Below are positions 14,598 through 22,614 of a DNA stretch of 22,614 bases, piece after piece; the stretch's first letter is position 1; each line of letters starts with the position of its first letter. The notes beneath the pieces are model-generated. The model did no database searches. It was given only the letters and a program-made list of their open reading frames with translations, and was not told the DNA's origin. The DNA comes from CBDDRG01 sp051306415 (lineage in GTDB: Bacteria > Pseudomonadota > Gammaproteobacteria > Pseudomonadales > Porticoccaceae), in assembly GCA_051306415.1 (NCBI GenBank), contig JBPPNE010000014.1, positions 1-22,614 on the forward strand, given 5' to 3'. The translations under genes were made by a program, and so were the position numbers.

Positions 14598-15365
14598 TCA
14601 CTCGGCGCTGATGCCGAGGGTCTTGGCTAACTGCGCCGCCGTCACATATCCCGGCAGCAACGATCCATCGGCGAGGACTAGCGCCGGAGTGCCTTTGACT
14701 CCCAGCTCCTGACCCAGTTCGTACTGCTGCGCAACCGGGTTGTTGGCGCACAAATTTTCCGCAATGGCACCACCACTCTTGAGGGTAGTGAGCGCCGCGC
14801 GAGGGTCCTTGGCACACCAGGCGGAGACATATTTACGGTAAGCCGGAGAATCGACACCCGCCCGCGGGAAGCCCAGATAACGCACCTCAATACCCAGCCG
14901 GTTCATCTCCGGCACCTGTTGATGCAGCTTACGGCAATACCCGCAATCGACATCCGTGAACACGTTGACAATCGCCTTGGTAGCCGTGGCGGGAGCAAAG
15001 ATGATCATCTCCCTGGTCGGCACTGCGGCGATCAGCTTGCGCCGGGGCTCCATCGCCTGTTGCTCGCGCAAGTTGACGAAAGCACCCGAGCGAACCTGGT
15101 AGAGATCGCCATCAAAAAAGAACTCACCCTCGTTGGCGACATACAGAATCGGCCCGCCGACAACCTGCACCTCAAAGATCCCAGGGATCGGAGTCGCTTT
15201 CACGTCGCGGTAATCGAATTCAGGACGCGCTTCCTTGAGGCGGTCAACAATCCGCGTCGCCAGCACGCCATCAACCGCGTCGCCGCCCACCGACACCGCC
15301 AGCACAGGCTCCGCGGCAGAAAATATCAGAGCAGCCAATAAATAAACTATTCTATTTAATATCAT
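14598..15365 (-). CDS. dsbC: Periplasmic thiol:disulfide isomerase DsbC
   Basis: This 255-residue periplasmic protein rearranges wrong disulfide bonds. A Sec signal peptide covers 1-23 (cleavage after VLA). The dimerisation domain follows, then a thioredoxin fold with the active site CGYC (141-144), a second cysteine pair (184 and 206) and the cis-proline loop KGTPA (224-228). It needs DsbD for reduction. AGGG stands about ten bases before the ATG, in a short AT-rich gap after xerD. The order xerD-dsbC-hom is the common one in pseudomonads. The C-terminus ends AAQLAKTLGISAE, a normal length. Confidence 0.94.
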   Translation of the reverse strand: MILNRIVYLLAALIFSAAEPVLAVSVGGDAVDGVLATRIVDRLKEARPEFDYRDVKATPIPGIFEVQVVGGPILYVANEGEFFFDGDLYQVRSGAFVNLREQQAMEPRRKLIAAVPTREMIIFAPATATKAIVNVFTDVDCGYCRKLHQQVPEMNRLGIEVRYLGFPRAGVDSPAYRKYVSAWCAKDPRAALTTLKSGGAIAENLCANNPVAQQYELGQELGVKGTPALVLADGSLLPGYVTAAQLAKTLGISAE

Positions 15366-15413
15366 TAAATTACAGCCCTAATTTAGTGTTTAGCAGTAGC
15401 TAATAAAGCGCAT

Positions 15414-16301
15414 TCAACCGCGCGGATGGTGCATCGCGTGAAGCGCTTTCATCCGACTCTGCGCAACATGGGTATAGATCTGCGTGGTCGAGAGATCCTG
15501 GTGTCCCAACAGCAACTGGACCACCCGCAAATCGGCACCGTGATCCAGCAGGTGGGTCGCAAAAGCGTGGCGCAAGGTGTGCGGGGATAGAGGCTTGTCG
15601 ATTCCGGCCACCCGGGCCCAGTGTTTGATCCGATACCAAAATGCTTGCCGCGTCATCCCCTGCCCCTGTGCACCAGGGAACAGGGCATCCCCCCCCAGCT
15701 CGCGGCGAGCCTCACGCAGATAACGCTCGAGCCAGGACAGCGCCTCGCCGCCAATCGGTACCAAGCGCTCCTTGCCGCCCTTGCCAGCGACCCGGACGAC
15801 ACCTTGGCGCAGATTCAGTTGGTTCAATGTCAAACCCACCATCTCGGAGACCCGCAATCCGGTTGCATAGAGCAATTCCAGCATGGCGCGATCGCGCAAA
15901 CCCAGTGGCGTATCGATGGCCGGCGCGAGCAGCAGCCGCTCGACATCCATTTCCGTGAGGCTCTGCGGCAGGCGGCGACCCATTTTGGGATTTTGAATCA
16001 GCGCGGCGGGATTGGTTGTGACCCGCTTTTCCCGCACCCAGTAACCGTAAAAGCCGCGCAGACAGGACAGCGCCCGCGCGACCGAACGGGGATTGGCACG
16101 TTGCTGAAAGCGGTGCGCCAGGTAATCCCGCAACACCACCTCGTCCACCGCCAGCAGGCTATAGCCCTGCCCAGCCAGCCAGCGGGCAAAGGCCGTGAGG
16201 TCGAGACGATAGGACGCCAGACTGTTGCGGCTGAGACCCTTTTCCAGCCACTGGGCATCAAGGTGGCGCTCGATCAGCACACTGTCGTCTGCATCTGTCA
16301 T
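15414..16301 (-). CDS. xerD: Site-specific tyrosine recombinase XerD
   Basis: This 295-residue recombinase works with XerC at dif to resolve chromosome dimers at division under FtsK control. The N-terminal SAM-like core-binding domain (about 6-92) is followed by the catalytic domain with Arg150 (GLRVSE), Lys174 (GKGGKER), His241 and Arg244 (HTLRHAFATH), His267 (GHQDLSTTQIYTH) and Tyr276. All catalytic residues are present. XerD rather than XerC is chosen from the dsbC neighbour and the length. No dif-like site was recognised nearby. The 139-bp gap upstream holds the rplS terminator, so xerD probably has its own promoter or depends on read-through. Confidence 0.93.
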   Translation of the reverse strand: MTDADDSVLIERHLDAQWLEKGLSRNSLASYRLDLTAFARWLAGQGYSLLAVDEVVLRDYLAHRFQQRANPRSVARALSCLRGFYGYWVREKRVTTNPAALIQNPKMGRRLPQSLTEMDVERLLLAPAIDTPLGLRDRAMLELLYATGLRVSEMVGLTLNQLNLRQGVVRVAGKGGKERLVPIGGEALSWLERYLREARRELGGDALFPGAQGQGMTRQAFWYRIKHWARVAGIDKPLSPHTLRHAFATHLLDHGADLRVVQLLLGHQDLSTTQIYTHVAQSRMKALHAMHHPRG

Positions 16302-16396
16302 CGGCGCACTTTAGCAGGTTTCATTGCCAGGGTTCATGGGCAGATTTCATCGGCGATCACGCCACCAACACCCGATCCGCATCGCATCGCCTGACA

Positions 16397-16425
16397 CAAA
16401 AAAGGCGACCCCAAGGGTCGCCTTT
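16397..16425 (-). terminator. Intrinsic terminator after rplS
   Basis: AAAGGCGACCC (16401-16411) and GGGTCGCCTTT (16415-16425) form a perfect 11-bp stem with a 3-base loop. Read on the minus strand, the stem is followed by a run of six T. It begins 16 bp after the rplS stop and ends the rpsP-rimM-trmD-rplS transcript before xerD. Confidence 0.92.
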
Positions 16426-16440
16426 GCTTGCAGCCAGCAA

Positions 16441-16794
16441 TCAGCCGAGCTTCTCTTTGATCCGCGCCGCCCTGCCCGACAGCTCGCGCAAATAATACAG
16501 CTTGGCCTGGCGCACATCGCCACGCCGCTTCACTTCGACGCTGTCGACGAGCGGGCTGTAAGTCTGGAACGTACGCTCGACACCCACACCATTGGAAATT
16601 TTGCGAACAGTGAAAGCGGAATTGATGCCGCGCTTACGTATCGCTATCACCACGCCTTCAAATGCCTGCAGACGCTCGCGATCGCCCTCCTTCACCTTGA
16701 CCTGTACCACAACGGTGTCGCCCGGGCAAAACTCACCAAGGGTTTTGCTCATCTGCTCCGCTTCAAGCGCGGCAATAATTTGGTTCTTGCTCAT
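16441..16794 (-). CDS. rplS: 50S ribosomal protein L19
   Basis: This 117-residue ribosomal protein sits at the 30S-50S interface. Recognisable stretches are FCPGDTVVVQVKVKEGDRER, FEGVVIAIRKRGINSAFTVR and SPLVDSVEVKRRGDVRQAKL. The ATG at 16794 follows an AGGAG by eight bases. An in-frame upstream extension to 16875 is not family-like and is left out. It is the last gene of the trmD operon, 156 bp after trmD, and is closed by a strong intrinsic terminator. Confidence 0.97.
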   Translation of the reverse strand: MSKNQIIAALEAEQMSKTLGEFCPGDTVVVQVKVKEGDRERLQAFEGVVIAIRKRGINSAFTVRKISNGVGVERTFQTYSPLVDSVEVKRRGDVRQAKLYYLRELSGRAARIKEKLG

Positions 16795-16950
16795 GACCAA
16801 CTCCTGGATACTCAACATTCGATCTCGCTCCGCACCTCTCGCCCTGGCAACCGGCCATCTGACTCCGATTATCACAGCGGGGATGCACCCGTACTCCTGC
16901 GCGATTCACCCGACAGAGGGAGCCCCGCCGCTAACGCATCACCAGCGAAC

Positions 16951-17706
16951 TCAATCGCCACTAATAATTTTCCCGGCCTCTCGCTGGTATGCGGCCAAAA
17001 GGCGTTGCTGCTCTTTGCTCAGCGTCAAAGCAGCCAACAAATCGGGACGCCGTTCCCAGGTTCGACCCAATGCCTGCTGCAGCCGCCACCGACGAATTCC
17101 CTCGTGGTCGCCCGAAAGCAGTATCTCCGGCACCTGACGCTCCGCGTATACCTCTGGCCGGGTATAGTGGGGGCAGTCCAGCAGACCCTGAGCAAAGGAA
17201 TCCTGCGCCGCTGATTCGTCGTGCCCCAGCACCCCGGGAAGCTGGCGCACCAGTGCGTCGATCAGCACCATCGCCGGTAACTCGCCACCGCTGAGGACGT
17301 AGTCGCCAATCGACCATTCTTCATCCACGCAGAGTTCAAGCAGGCGTTCATCAACACCTTCATAACGCCCCGCGACCAGTACCAAGCCCGTGCGCTCCGC
17401 CGCTAAACTACTGATAGCGGCATGATCGAGTACGCGCCCCTGGGGCGACAAATACACCACCTTCGCGGGTGCCGCCCACGCCTTGGCCTCGGCAATCGCC
17501 CGGCGCAGGGGCTCAATCATCATCACCATGCCGGGGCCTCCCCCGTAGGGGCGATCATCGACGGTCTGGTGGCGGTCACTAGTAAAGTCGCGCGGATTGA
17601 ACAAAGCCACCGCCACCACACCATTGGCAACCGCACGACCGGTGACGCCGTAATCGGTCACCGCCCGGAACATCTGGGGAAACAGCGTAACCATGGCAAA
17701 TTTCAC
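16951..17706 (-). CDS. trmD: tRNA (guanine-N1)-methyltransferase TrmD
   Basis: This 251-residue SPOUT enzyme methylates G37 of tRNAs with S-adenosylmethionine and so prevents +1 frameshifting. Trefoil-knot motifs are YLSPQGR (85-91), GRYEGVDER (113-121) and SIGDYVLSGGELPAM (132-146). The substrate-binding RPYGGGPGM is at 52-60. It begins at a GTG with GGAG close upstream, and MKFAMVTLFPQMF fits the family better than the ATG at 17694. It lies 16 bp after rimM. A functional link is standard: ribosome maturation and tRNA modification in one transcript. Confidence 0.96.
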   Translation of the reverse strand: MKFAMVTLFPQMFRAVTDYGVTGRAVANGVVAVALFNPRDFTSDRHQTVDDRPYGGGPGMVMMIEPLRRAIAEAKAWAAPAKVVYLSPQGRVLDHAAISSLAAERTGLVLVAGRYEGVDERLLELCVDEEWSIGDYVLSGGELPAMVLIDALVRQLPGVLGHDESAAQDSFAQGLLDCPHYTRPEVYAERQVPEILLSGDHEGIRRWRLQQALGRTWERRPDLLAALTLSKEQQRLLAAYQREAGKIISGD

Positions 17707-17722
17707 TGGCTCCGCCCCCGCA

Positions 17723-18298
17723 TCAGAATTCCGGGTCCCAATCGACCTCGATTTCCGCTTTCACCCGATCAATCCGACGCAAAACGGAGTTGACGTAGGG
17801 AATCAACCGCTCCCGAGCGCCAGCTTCGCTGCTCTCCGCCACGACCAGCACGTCATTCGCGCCGGTCTCAAGCAGACTGGTCACCTGGCCGAGCAATACC
17901 CGTTCGCTACCGACCAAGCTATACACGGCAAGTCCAACGAGCTCGTGCCAGTAGTACTCGTCACCGCCGAGAGACGGGAACTGGCTACGCTCAACCATCA
18001 CATCCCGTTGGCACACCACCTGGGCGGCGTCCCGATCATTGATGTCGACGATATGGGCGATCAGCATCCCGCCCTTGGGCTGTCGGTAATCATCGACATC
18101 AATCTTCCGCCAACCCTGCTGATCAGAAATCCACCAGGGCCGGTAGGAAAACAGGTTTTCCGGCAGCTCGGTAAAGGATCGGATCTTGACCCAACCCTTG
18201 ACCCCGTAGACTGCGACAATACGCCCCGCGGTTACCGGATCAATGGGCGCTGAAGCAGCCAAAGGATTACCCGCTTCCAGGCAATCCCGAGCAATCAA
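17723..18298 (-). CDS. rimM: 16S rRNA processing/maturation protein RimM
   Basis: This protein of up to 191 residues aids assembly of the 30S head and binds ribosomal protein S19. The N-terminal RimM domain carries AGRIVAVYGVKGWVKIRSFT and ENLFSYRPWWI. The C-terminal PRC-barrel shows EYYWHELVGLAVY and GANDVLVV, then ERLIPYVNSVLRRID. The longest start is a TTG at 18298 overlapping the rpsP stop (TTGA). A second TTG at 18262, preceded by GGAAG, would give 179 residues, closer to the Pseudomonas length, and may be the true start. Either way translation is coupled or nearly coupled with rpsP. Confidence 0.94.
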   Translation of the reverse strand: MIARDCLEAGNPLAASAPIDPVTAGRIVAVYGVKGWVKIRSFTELPENLFSYRPWWISDQQGWRKIDVDDYRQPKGGMLIAHIVDINDRDAAQVVCQRDVMVERSQFPSLGGDEYYWHELVGLAVYSLVGSERVLLGQVTSLLETGANDVLVVAESSEAGARERLIPYVNSVLRRIDRVKAEIEVDWDPEF

Positions 18299-18546
18299 AC
18301 CTGCGGTTTAGCCGCTTCGTGGAGCAAGCCGGCGACCCGGTCGGAGCTAGTAGCGCCCTGGCCTATCCAGTAGGCAACCCGCTCCCGATCAATCCGCAAA
18401 CGCTCCTCCTTGCCCCGTGCTACCGGGTTGAAGAAACCTACCCGCTCGATAAAACAGCTATCGCGCGCATTGCGGCTGTCGCTCACCGTCAAATGATAAA
18501 ACGGGCGCTTCTTTGAACCGCCACGAGCCAGACGAATTCTCACCAT
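18295..18546 (-). CDS. rpsP: 30S ribosomal protein S16
   Basis: This 83-residue protein binds 16S rRNA early in assembly of the small subunit. It begins MVRIRLARGGSKKRPFYHLT and contains FIERVGFFNPVARGKEE, both typical of S16. GGAAG lies about nine bases ahead of the ATG. It opens the four-gene rpsP-rimM-trmD-rplS operon and its stop overlaps the rimM start. A 175-bp spacer with a possible promoter separates it from ffh upstream. Confidence 0.97.
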   Translation of the reverse strand: MVRIRLARGGSKKRPFYHLTVSDSRNARDSCFIERVGFFNPVARGKEERLRIDRERVAYWIGQGATSSDRVAGLLHEAAKPQV

Positions 18547-18641
18547 GGAATTGTTCTTCCTGTCATTGCTCTTACTGCCATTGCTGTATTAATCCACCCG
18601 ACGAGACGGCGCTCAAGCTGAAACCCAAGCTCGGCGAAAGG

Positions 18642-18676
18642 CGCGGTATTTTACTTAAAATGAACGTCAAAGAAAA
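18642..18676 (-). promoter_or_regulatory. Possible promoter of the rpsP operon
   Basis: In the ffh-rpsP spacer the minus strand carries TTGACG (18670-18665) and TAAAAT (18653-18648), the latter inside the palindrome ATTTTA-AG-TAAAAT. The spacing between these two boxes is too short for one promoter. Pairings of 16-17 bp are TTGACG with TACCGC, or TTTTCT with TAAAAT. Both are weak, so the area is a candidate only. Confidence 0.3.
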
Positions 18677-18721
18677 CCTTCTCAGGGCAAGGTCACAGCT
18701 CAACACCTGATTTGGGGGTCT

Positions 18722-20086
18722 TTACCGACCAGGAAAACTCCTTGGGGGCATCGCCCCACCCAGTCCCCGCATCATATTGGCCAGGCCTTTACCTTTCATT
18801 TTCTTCATCATCTTGCCCATCTGCTTGTGCTGCTTCAGCAGACGCCCAAGATCCTGAATACTGGAACCCGACCCCTGGGTGATACGGCGCTTGCGTGAAC
18901 CGTTGAGTAAATTGGGGTTGCGGCGCTCGGCCGGGGTCATCGAATTGATGATCGCAACCATTTTTTTGAATTGGCTGGTCACATTAGCCTGCTCCGCCAG
19001 CTGCGCCATGTTACCCATGCCGGGGAGCTTGTCGAGCAGGTTCGCCATGCCGCCAAGATTCTGCATCTGCTGGAGCTGATCGCGGAGATCTTCGAGGTCA
19101 AACTGCTTGCCCTTTTGCACCTTGCTGGCAAGCTTCTCGGCCTTCTGCCGATCGACTTTGCGCTCGACCTCCTCAATCAGGGACAGCACATCACCCATAC
19201 CGAGAATCCGCGACGCCAAGCGATCGGGATAAAAGGGTTCGAGCGCATCGGTTTTCTCACCCACGCCCAGAAACTTGATCGGCTTGCCGGTGATCTGGCG
19301 CACTGACAATGCAGCACCGCCTCTGGCATCGCCATCCACCTTGGTCAGAATGACCCCGGTGAGCGGCAGCGCGTCGTTAAAGGCCTTCGCCGTGTTGACC
19401 GCGTCCTGGCCAATCATGGCGTCGATAACAAACAGGGTTTCGACCGGGTGGAGGACGCCGTGCAACTGGCGAATTTCCTCCATCAATTCGGCGTTGATGT
19501 GCAACCTGCCGGCGGTATCGACGATCAAGACATCGGCAAAACTCTTGCGTGCCGCAGCCACCGCGGCCTCGGCAATCGCAATTGGCCGTTCGCCCGCCGT
19601 GCTCGGGAAATACTCGGCACCGACATCCAGGGCGAGCATTTCGAGCTGCTTGATCGCGGCCGGCCGATAGACATCGACGCTCACCACCATCACTTTTTTC
19701 TTTTCCCGCTCGCTCAGATAGCGAGCGAGCTTTGCCACGGTAGTGGTCTTGCCGGCACCTTGCAGCCCCGCCATCAGAATCACCGCAGGGGGTTTCGCGG
19801 CGAGATTGAGGACCTCGTTTTTCTCGCCCATGACCTGCTCGAGCTGATCCTGAACAATTTTCAGGAATTGCTGCCCGGGATTCAGGCTACCGCCCACCTC
19901 CTGGCCGATCGCCCGCTCGCGCACACCGTCGATAAATAGCTTGACGACCGGCAGGGCAACATCCGCTTCGAGCAATGCCACCCGCACTTCCCGCAGGGTG
20001 TCCTTGATATTGTCTTCGGTGAGCTTGGCCTTGCCGGTAATTTTGCGCAGACTTTCGGATAGGCGTTCGCTGAGTCTTTCAAACAT
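18722..20086 (-). CDS. ffh: Signal recognition particle protein Ffh
   Basis: This 454-residue GTPase, with 4.5S RNA, takes nascent membrane proteins to FtsY. The N domain (about 1-85) leads into the G domain with GLQGAGKT (107-114), DVYRPAA (138-144), DTAGR (190-194) and TKVDGDARGG (248-257). The methionine-rich M domain includes the RNA-binding SRKRRITQGSG (397-407) and MMKKMKGKG (426-434). The ATG at 20086 (MFERLSERLS) matches homologues; an ATG two codons earlier is also in frame. It is divergent from the ypjD-like gene and precedes rpsP on the same strand. Confidence 0.97.
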   Translation of the reverse strand: MFERLSERLSESLRKITGKAKLTEDNIKDTLREVRVALLEADVALPVVKLFIDGVRERAIGQEVGGSLNPGQQFLKIVQDQLEQVMGEKNEVLNLAAKPPAVILMAGLQGAGKTTTVAKLARYLSEREKKKVMVVSVDVYRPAAIKQLEMLALDVGAEYFPSTAGERPIAIAEAAVAAARKSFADVLIVDTAGRLHINAELMEEIRQLHGVLHPVETLFVIDAMIGQDAVNTAKAFNDALPLTGVILTKVDGDARGGAALSVRQITGKPIKFLGVGEKTDALEPFYPDRLASRILGMGDVLSLIEEVERKVDRQKAEKLASKVQKGKQFDLEDLRDQLQQMQNLGGMANLLDKLPGMGNMAQLAEQANVTSQFKKMVAIINSMTPAERRNPNLLNGSRKRRITQGSGSSIQDLGRLLKQHKQMGKMMKKMKGKGLANMMRGLGGAMPPRSFPGR

Positions 20087-20128
20087 GGCCATAGGGCGCT
20101 CGGATTCGGCAGTACATTAGAGCCGCGA

Positions 20129-20134
20129 AGTATA
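20129..20134 (-). promoter_or_regulatory. Putative -10 box for ffh
   Basis: TATACT on the minus strand lies 43 bp before the ffh ATG, a suitable distance for a short leader. The matching -35 position is poor, so the promoter call rests mainly on the -10 hexamer and its place in the divergent ffh/ypjD spacer. Confidence 0.35.
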
Positions 20135-20222
20135 ACCGATGGCTGTCGCGTGCTGAGCCCTTTGACGTCACCGGTTTCTGTGACAAACTCGCCGCGAAAC
20201 ATTAACTGACCTCGTTGCCCCT

Positions 20223-21020
20223 GTGCTATTGACCGGATCCATCGCCATCGCTCTCTACACTTGCGCCTTCGCGCTGCAAGTGATCGACTTCAAACGGGGG
20301 CAACCGACAGCCAACAAATGCGCCCTGCTGTCGGTCAGCTCGCTGGCGGTGGTCGGCCATGCCGCCACTAGCTGGCAGCAGATGTTCACGACCAGCGGCG
20401 TCGATTTTGGCCTGTTGCCGGTATCCTCGGCGATATTCCTGACCGTCAATCTGATTGTCATTGTCAGCAGTACCAGAAAGCCCCTTCACAACCTGTTTCT
20501 CCTGTTGTTTCCCGCCACCGCCAGCATCCTCGCGCTGTCGCTGCTGCCAGGACATGTCAGCCACCCACTGGCACATCTGTCGCCTGGAATCAGTGTCCAC
20601 ATCCTGCTCTCGCTAATAGCCTATAGCCTGATGACCATTGCCGCGCTCCAGGCCGTCCTTATCGCCTGGCAGAATCGTCAATTGCACCAGCATCATCCCG
20701 GCGGCACCCTGCGCGCGCTCCCTCCTCTGCAAACGATGGAGGCACTGCTGTTCGAAATCCTCGGCGCCGGATTTTTGCTGCTCACGCTGGCAATCCTGGT
20801 CGGCTTTTTGTTCGTGGAAAATTTCTTTGCTCAGCACCTCGCACACAAAACCGTTTTTTCCGTAGTCGCCTGGCTGGTTTATGCCATCCTGCTGTGGGGC
20901 CACTATCGGCTGGGATGGCGTGGCAAGCGGGCAAGCTACTGGACGCTAGGCGGCTTCACCGCACTGATGCTGGCCTTCTGGGGCACCAAGTTTGTCCTTG
21001 AGGTCATCCTCGGTCGCTAG
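20223..21020 (+). CDS. CcsA/YpjD-like inner-membrane protein (cytochrome c assembly family)
   Basis: This 265-residue polytopic membrane protein has about eight hydrophobic segments, for example 7-20, 64-81, 86-105, 121-148 and 176-200. It belongs to the CcsA/ResC/YpjD group; segments HILLSLIAYSLMTIAALQAV, GGTLRALPPLQTMEALLFE and VLYA-like stretches near LLWGHYRLGWRGKR are typical of the YpjD branch beside ffh. Members of the wider family handle haem in cytochrome c biogenesis, but the exact role of this branch is not settled. The start is a GTG without a clear ribosome-binding site; a TTG at 20229 is an alternative. It is divergent from ffh and 83 bp before the corB-like gene. Confidence 0.85.
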   Translation: MLLTGSIAIALYTCAFALQVIDFKRGQPTANKCALLSVSSLAVVGHAATSWQQMFTTSGVDFGLLPVSSAIFLTVNLIVIVSSTRKPLHNLFLLLFPATASILALSLLPGHVSHPLAHLSPGISVHILLSLIAYSLMTIAALQAVLIAWQNRQLHQHHPGGTLRALPPLQTMEALLFEILGAGFLLLTLAILVGFLFVENFFAQHLAHKTVFSVVAWLVYAILLWGHYRLGWRGKRASYWTLGGFTALMLAFWGTKFVLEVILGR

Positions 21021-21103
21021 CAGCGGGCGTGGCGTTCCGTGTTGCCAAGCACTGCAAACTCCTTCACCATGTCCGCCCCATAGCTATCAAGACCCAAGAC
21101 TCC

Positions 21104-22387
21104 TTGGACGATACGCCCCTCTGGCTACTAGTCGGTCTGTTTGTTTTCCTGTTGGCTGCCCAGGCTTTTCTCAGCGGCACCGAAACCGGGATGATGGCCC
21201 TGAATCGGTATCGCCTGAAACACTTGGCAATGACGCATGCTGGCGCCCGTCGCGCCCAGCGCCTGCTGAACCGCCCCGACCGACTGCTGGGATTTATCCT
21301 GGTGAGCGTCAACGCGGTCACCGCTCTCGCCTCCATCATTGCCTCCATTATTTGTGCCCGCCTGTTTGGCCCCGAGTTGGGTATTGCCATCGCCACTGTC
21401 GCGCTCACCATCTTTCTCGGCTTTGCCGAAGTGACGCCAAAAACCATTGCCGCCAGGCACCCTGAAACGATTGCATTTGCCGCGAGCCCTATCCTCAAAC
21501 CCTTGATGATCGCGTTCTATCCCGCAGTCTGGCTGGTGACCCATGTTTCCAATGGCATGGCGCGGTTGCTCGGCTTCGATCCCGACGAGCCCAGTCAGGA
21601 CGCGCTCAGCAAGGAAGAACTGCGCAGTATCGTGGACGAATCCGCCAGAGAACAGATTTCGACCCACCACCAGGAAATGCTGATCAGTATCCTCGATCTC
21701 GAAAAAGTCTCCGTCAACGACATCATGGTGCCACGGACCGAGATTTACGGGCTGAATCTGGACGACGATGTGGAAAAACTGATGGATCAGATACTGACGT
21801 CCGAACACACGCGGTTGCCCGTATTCGAGGGTGACATCAACAACGTGGTCGGCTTGCTGCATATGCGCCGGGCGAGCCGGCTCGTTCGCAGTGGCATCGA
21901 TTCGCTCTCCAAAGAGGCGATCAAGCGATTCTCCCGCGAACCCTATTTCGTTCCCGAGAACACGCCGCTGCACACCCAGCTGATCAATTTTCGCAAAAAC
22001 AAGCGGCGCATGGCCTTGGTGGTCGACGAATACGGCGAAGTCCAGGGACTGGTAACACTGGAAGATATTCTGGAGGAGATTGTCGGCGACTTCACCTCCA
22101 ACTTCGCCGAGGAAGAGGACGTCGTCGTCGCTCAGCCGGACGGCAGCTATATCATTCACGGCAGCGCCTCGATTCGCGACATCAACAAGGTGACTGACTG
22201 GCACCTGCCCATTGATGGACCGAGAACGCTGAACGGCCTGGCCCTTGAACAACTCGAAAGCATCCCTGAGGGCAACGTCTGCTTTGCGCTCGGCCATCAT
22301 CACTTCGAGACACTGAAATTGTCCGACAAGAAAATTGCCCGCGTCAGGGCCGTCCTGGTAACGGCTACGGACATGGAGGCGGATTGA
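21104..22387 (+). CDS. CorB-like CNNM/CBS transporter (HlyC/CorC family)
   Basis: This 427-residue inner-membrane protein is linked in the family to Mg2+ and Co2+ transport. A CNNM (DUF21) domain with three to four membrane helices spans about 5-155 and includes SGTETGMMALNRYRLKHL (24-41) and EVTPKT (109-114). Two CBS motifs follow, with IMVPRTEI (207-214) and VVDEYGEVQGLVTLEDILEE (306-325). A C-terminal CorC_HlyC domain runs from about 340. The frame is open back to a GTG at 21029, but a TTG at 21104 giving MDDTPLWLLVGLF aligns with the usual YfjD/CorB N-terminus and is preferred, although its ribosome-binding site is weak. It converges with dinB, 41 bp away. Confidence 0.88.
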   Translation: MDDTPLWLLVGLFVFLLAAQAFLSGTETGMMALNRYRLKHLAMTHAGARRAQRLLNRPDRLLGFILVSVNAVTALASIIASIICARLFGPELGIAIATVALTIFLGFAEVTPKTIAARHPETIAFAASPILKPLMIAFYPAVWLVTHVSNGMARLLGFDPDEPSQDALSKEELRSIVDESAREQISTHHQEMLISILDLEKVSVNDIMVPRTEIYGLNLDDDVEKLMDQILTSEHTRLPVFEGDINNVVGLLHMRRASRLVRSGIDSLSKEAIKRFSREPYFVPENTPLHTQLINFRKNKRRMALVVDEYGEVQGLVTLEDILEEIVGDFTSNFAEEEDVVVAQPDGSYIIHGSASIRDINKVTDWHLPIDGPRTLNGLALEQLESIPEGNVCFALGHHHFETLKLSDKKIARVRAVLVTATDMEAD

Positions 22388-22428
22388 GCGTCGGTACAGA
22401 TCACCCCGCTGGCGCACTGCAGGCAGGA

Positions 22429-22614
22429 CTAAAACAAGTGCAATTGACCGTCGTAAGGCGCGGCGGGAACCGCAAAGCGAACACCAATACCGAGAAGACG
22501 CACGGCACCATTGCCACGCTGCCAGGCTTCCTCGCAAAGACGGCGATAGCCGTCAAAACTGACGCCGGCGTTGCCGCCTCTCTCGACCCGGGTCAGGGTA
22601 AAATCGCTGAAGCG
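22429..22614 (-). CDS. dinB: DNA polymerase IV, C-terminal part (cut by window edge)
   Basis: The minus strand from the window edge reads RFSDFTLTRVERGG, then RLCEEAWQRG, then AVRLLGIGVRF, and ends APYDGQLHLF with a TAG at 22431-22429. This matches the little-finger domain and tail of Y-family polymerase DinB. The QLHLF end is the beta-clamp-binding motif. The enzyme performs error-prone translesion synthesis and is normally LexA-controlled, but its promoter lies outside the window. Only 61 residues are visible; the reading frame is intact. Confidence 0.85.
   Translation of the reverse strand, partial: RFSDFTLTRVERGGNAGVSFDGYRRLCEEAWQRGNGAVRLLGIGVRFAVPAAPYDGQLHLF

Noticed and set aside
12217..14712. 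Very long open frame of 831 codons on the plus strand across thrC and hom
   Set aside because: It is antisense to two clearly identified genes; its translation has no recognisable domain and reflects GC-rich codon bias in the opposite frame.
21128..22537. 469-codon minus-strand open frame opposite the corB-like gene
   Set aside because: It is a shadow of the CNNM/CBS gene and also runs through the dinB tail in a different frame; no protein motifs.

Overview
This is a 22.6 kb chromosomal window from a GC-rich gammaproteobacterium. The block rpsP-rimM-trmD-rplS-xerD-dsbC-hom-thrC-recJ, with ffh, a ypjD-like gene and a corB-like gene divergent beside it, is the arrangement I know from Pseudomonas and its marine relatives (Pseudomonadales/Cellvibrionales type). 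The finR/fpr pair also fits that group. Genus cannot be fixed by reading alone.

Positions 1-6800 are the accessory half. They open with decayed toxin-antitoxin loci: the 5' end of a vapC-like toxin behind an antitoxin that has lost its DNA-binding N-terminus, then a RelB-like antitoxin followed only by the tail of a RelE/ParE-like toxin. A DUF3237 gene and a short-chain dehydrogenase follow. A 425-bp gap holds a broken IS630-family transposase end. Next come a secreted PhoD-type phosphatase, an ECF sigma factor overlapping a ChrR-like double-cupin anti-sigma gene, a 570-bp low-gene stretch with a cytochrome-c-like relic on the minus strand, and a small single-pore potassium-channel protein.

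Positions 6968-9827 hold a CbpA-type DnaJ co-chaperone and the divergent pair finR (LysR regulator) and fpr (ferredoxin/flavodoxin-NADP reductase), which share a strikingly AT-rich control region.

Positions 9914-20086 are a long minus-strand housekeeping array. In transcription order it runs ffh, rpsP, rimM, trmD, rplS (ending in a clear intrinsic terminator), then xerD, dsbC, hom, thrC, recJ. It covers membrane targeting, 30S and 50S maturation, tRNA m1G37 methylation, chromosome dimer resolution, periplasmic disulfide isomerisation, threonine biosynthesis and single-strand DNA degradation. Several genes use GTG or TTG starts.

Positions 20223-22387 carry, on the plus strand, a CcsA/YpjD-like membrane protein and a CorB-like CNNM/CBS transporter. 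The window ends inside the 3' part of dinB (DNA polymerase IV) on the minus strand, recognised by its C-terminal clamp-binding motif. The most unusual candidate is the ECF sigma/double-cupin pair, whose anti-sigma N-terminus lacks the usual zinc-binding cysteines. No CRISPR array, tRNA, rRNA, intact mobile element or convincing new multi-gene system was seen.
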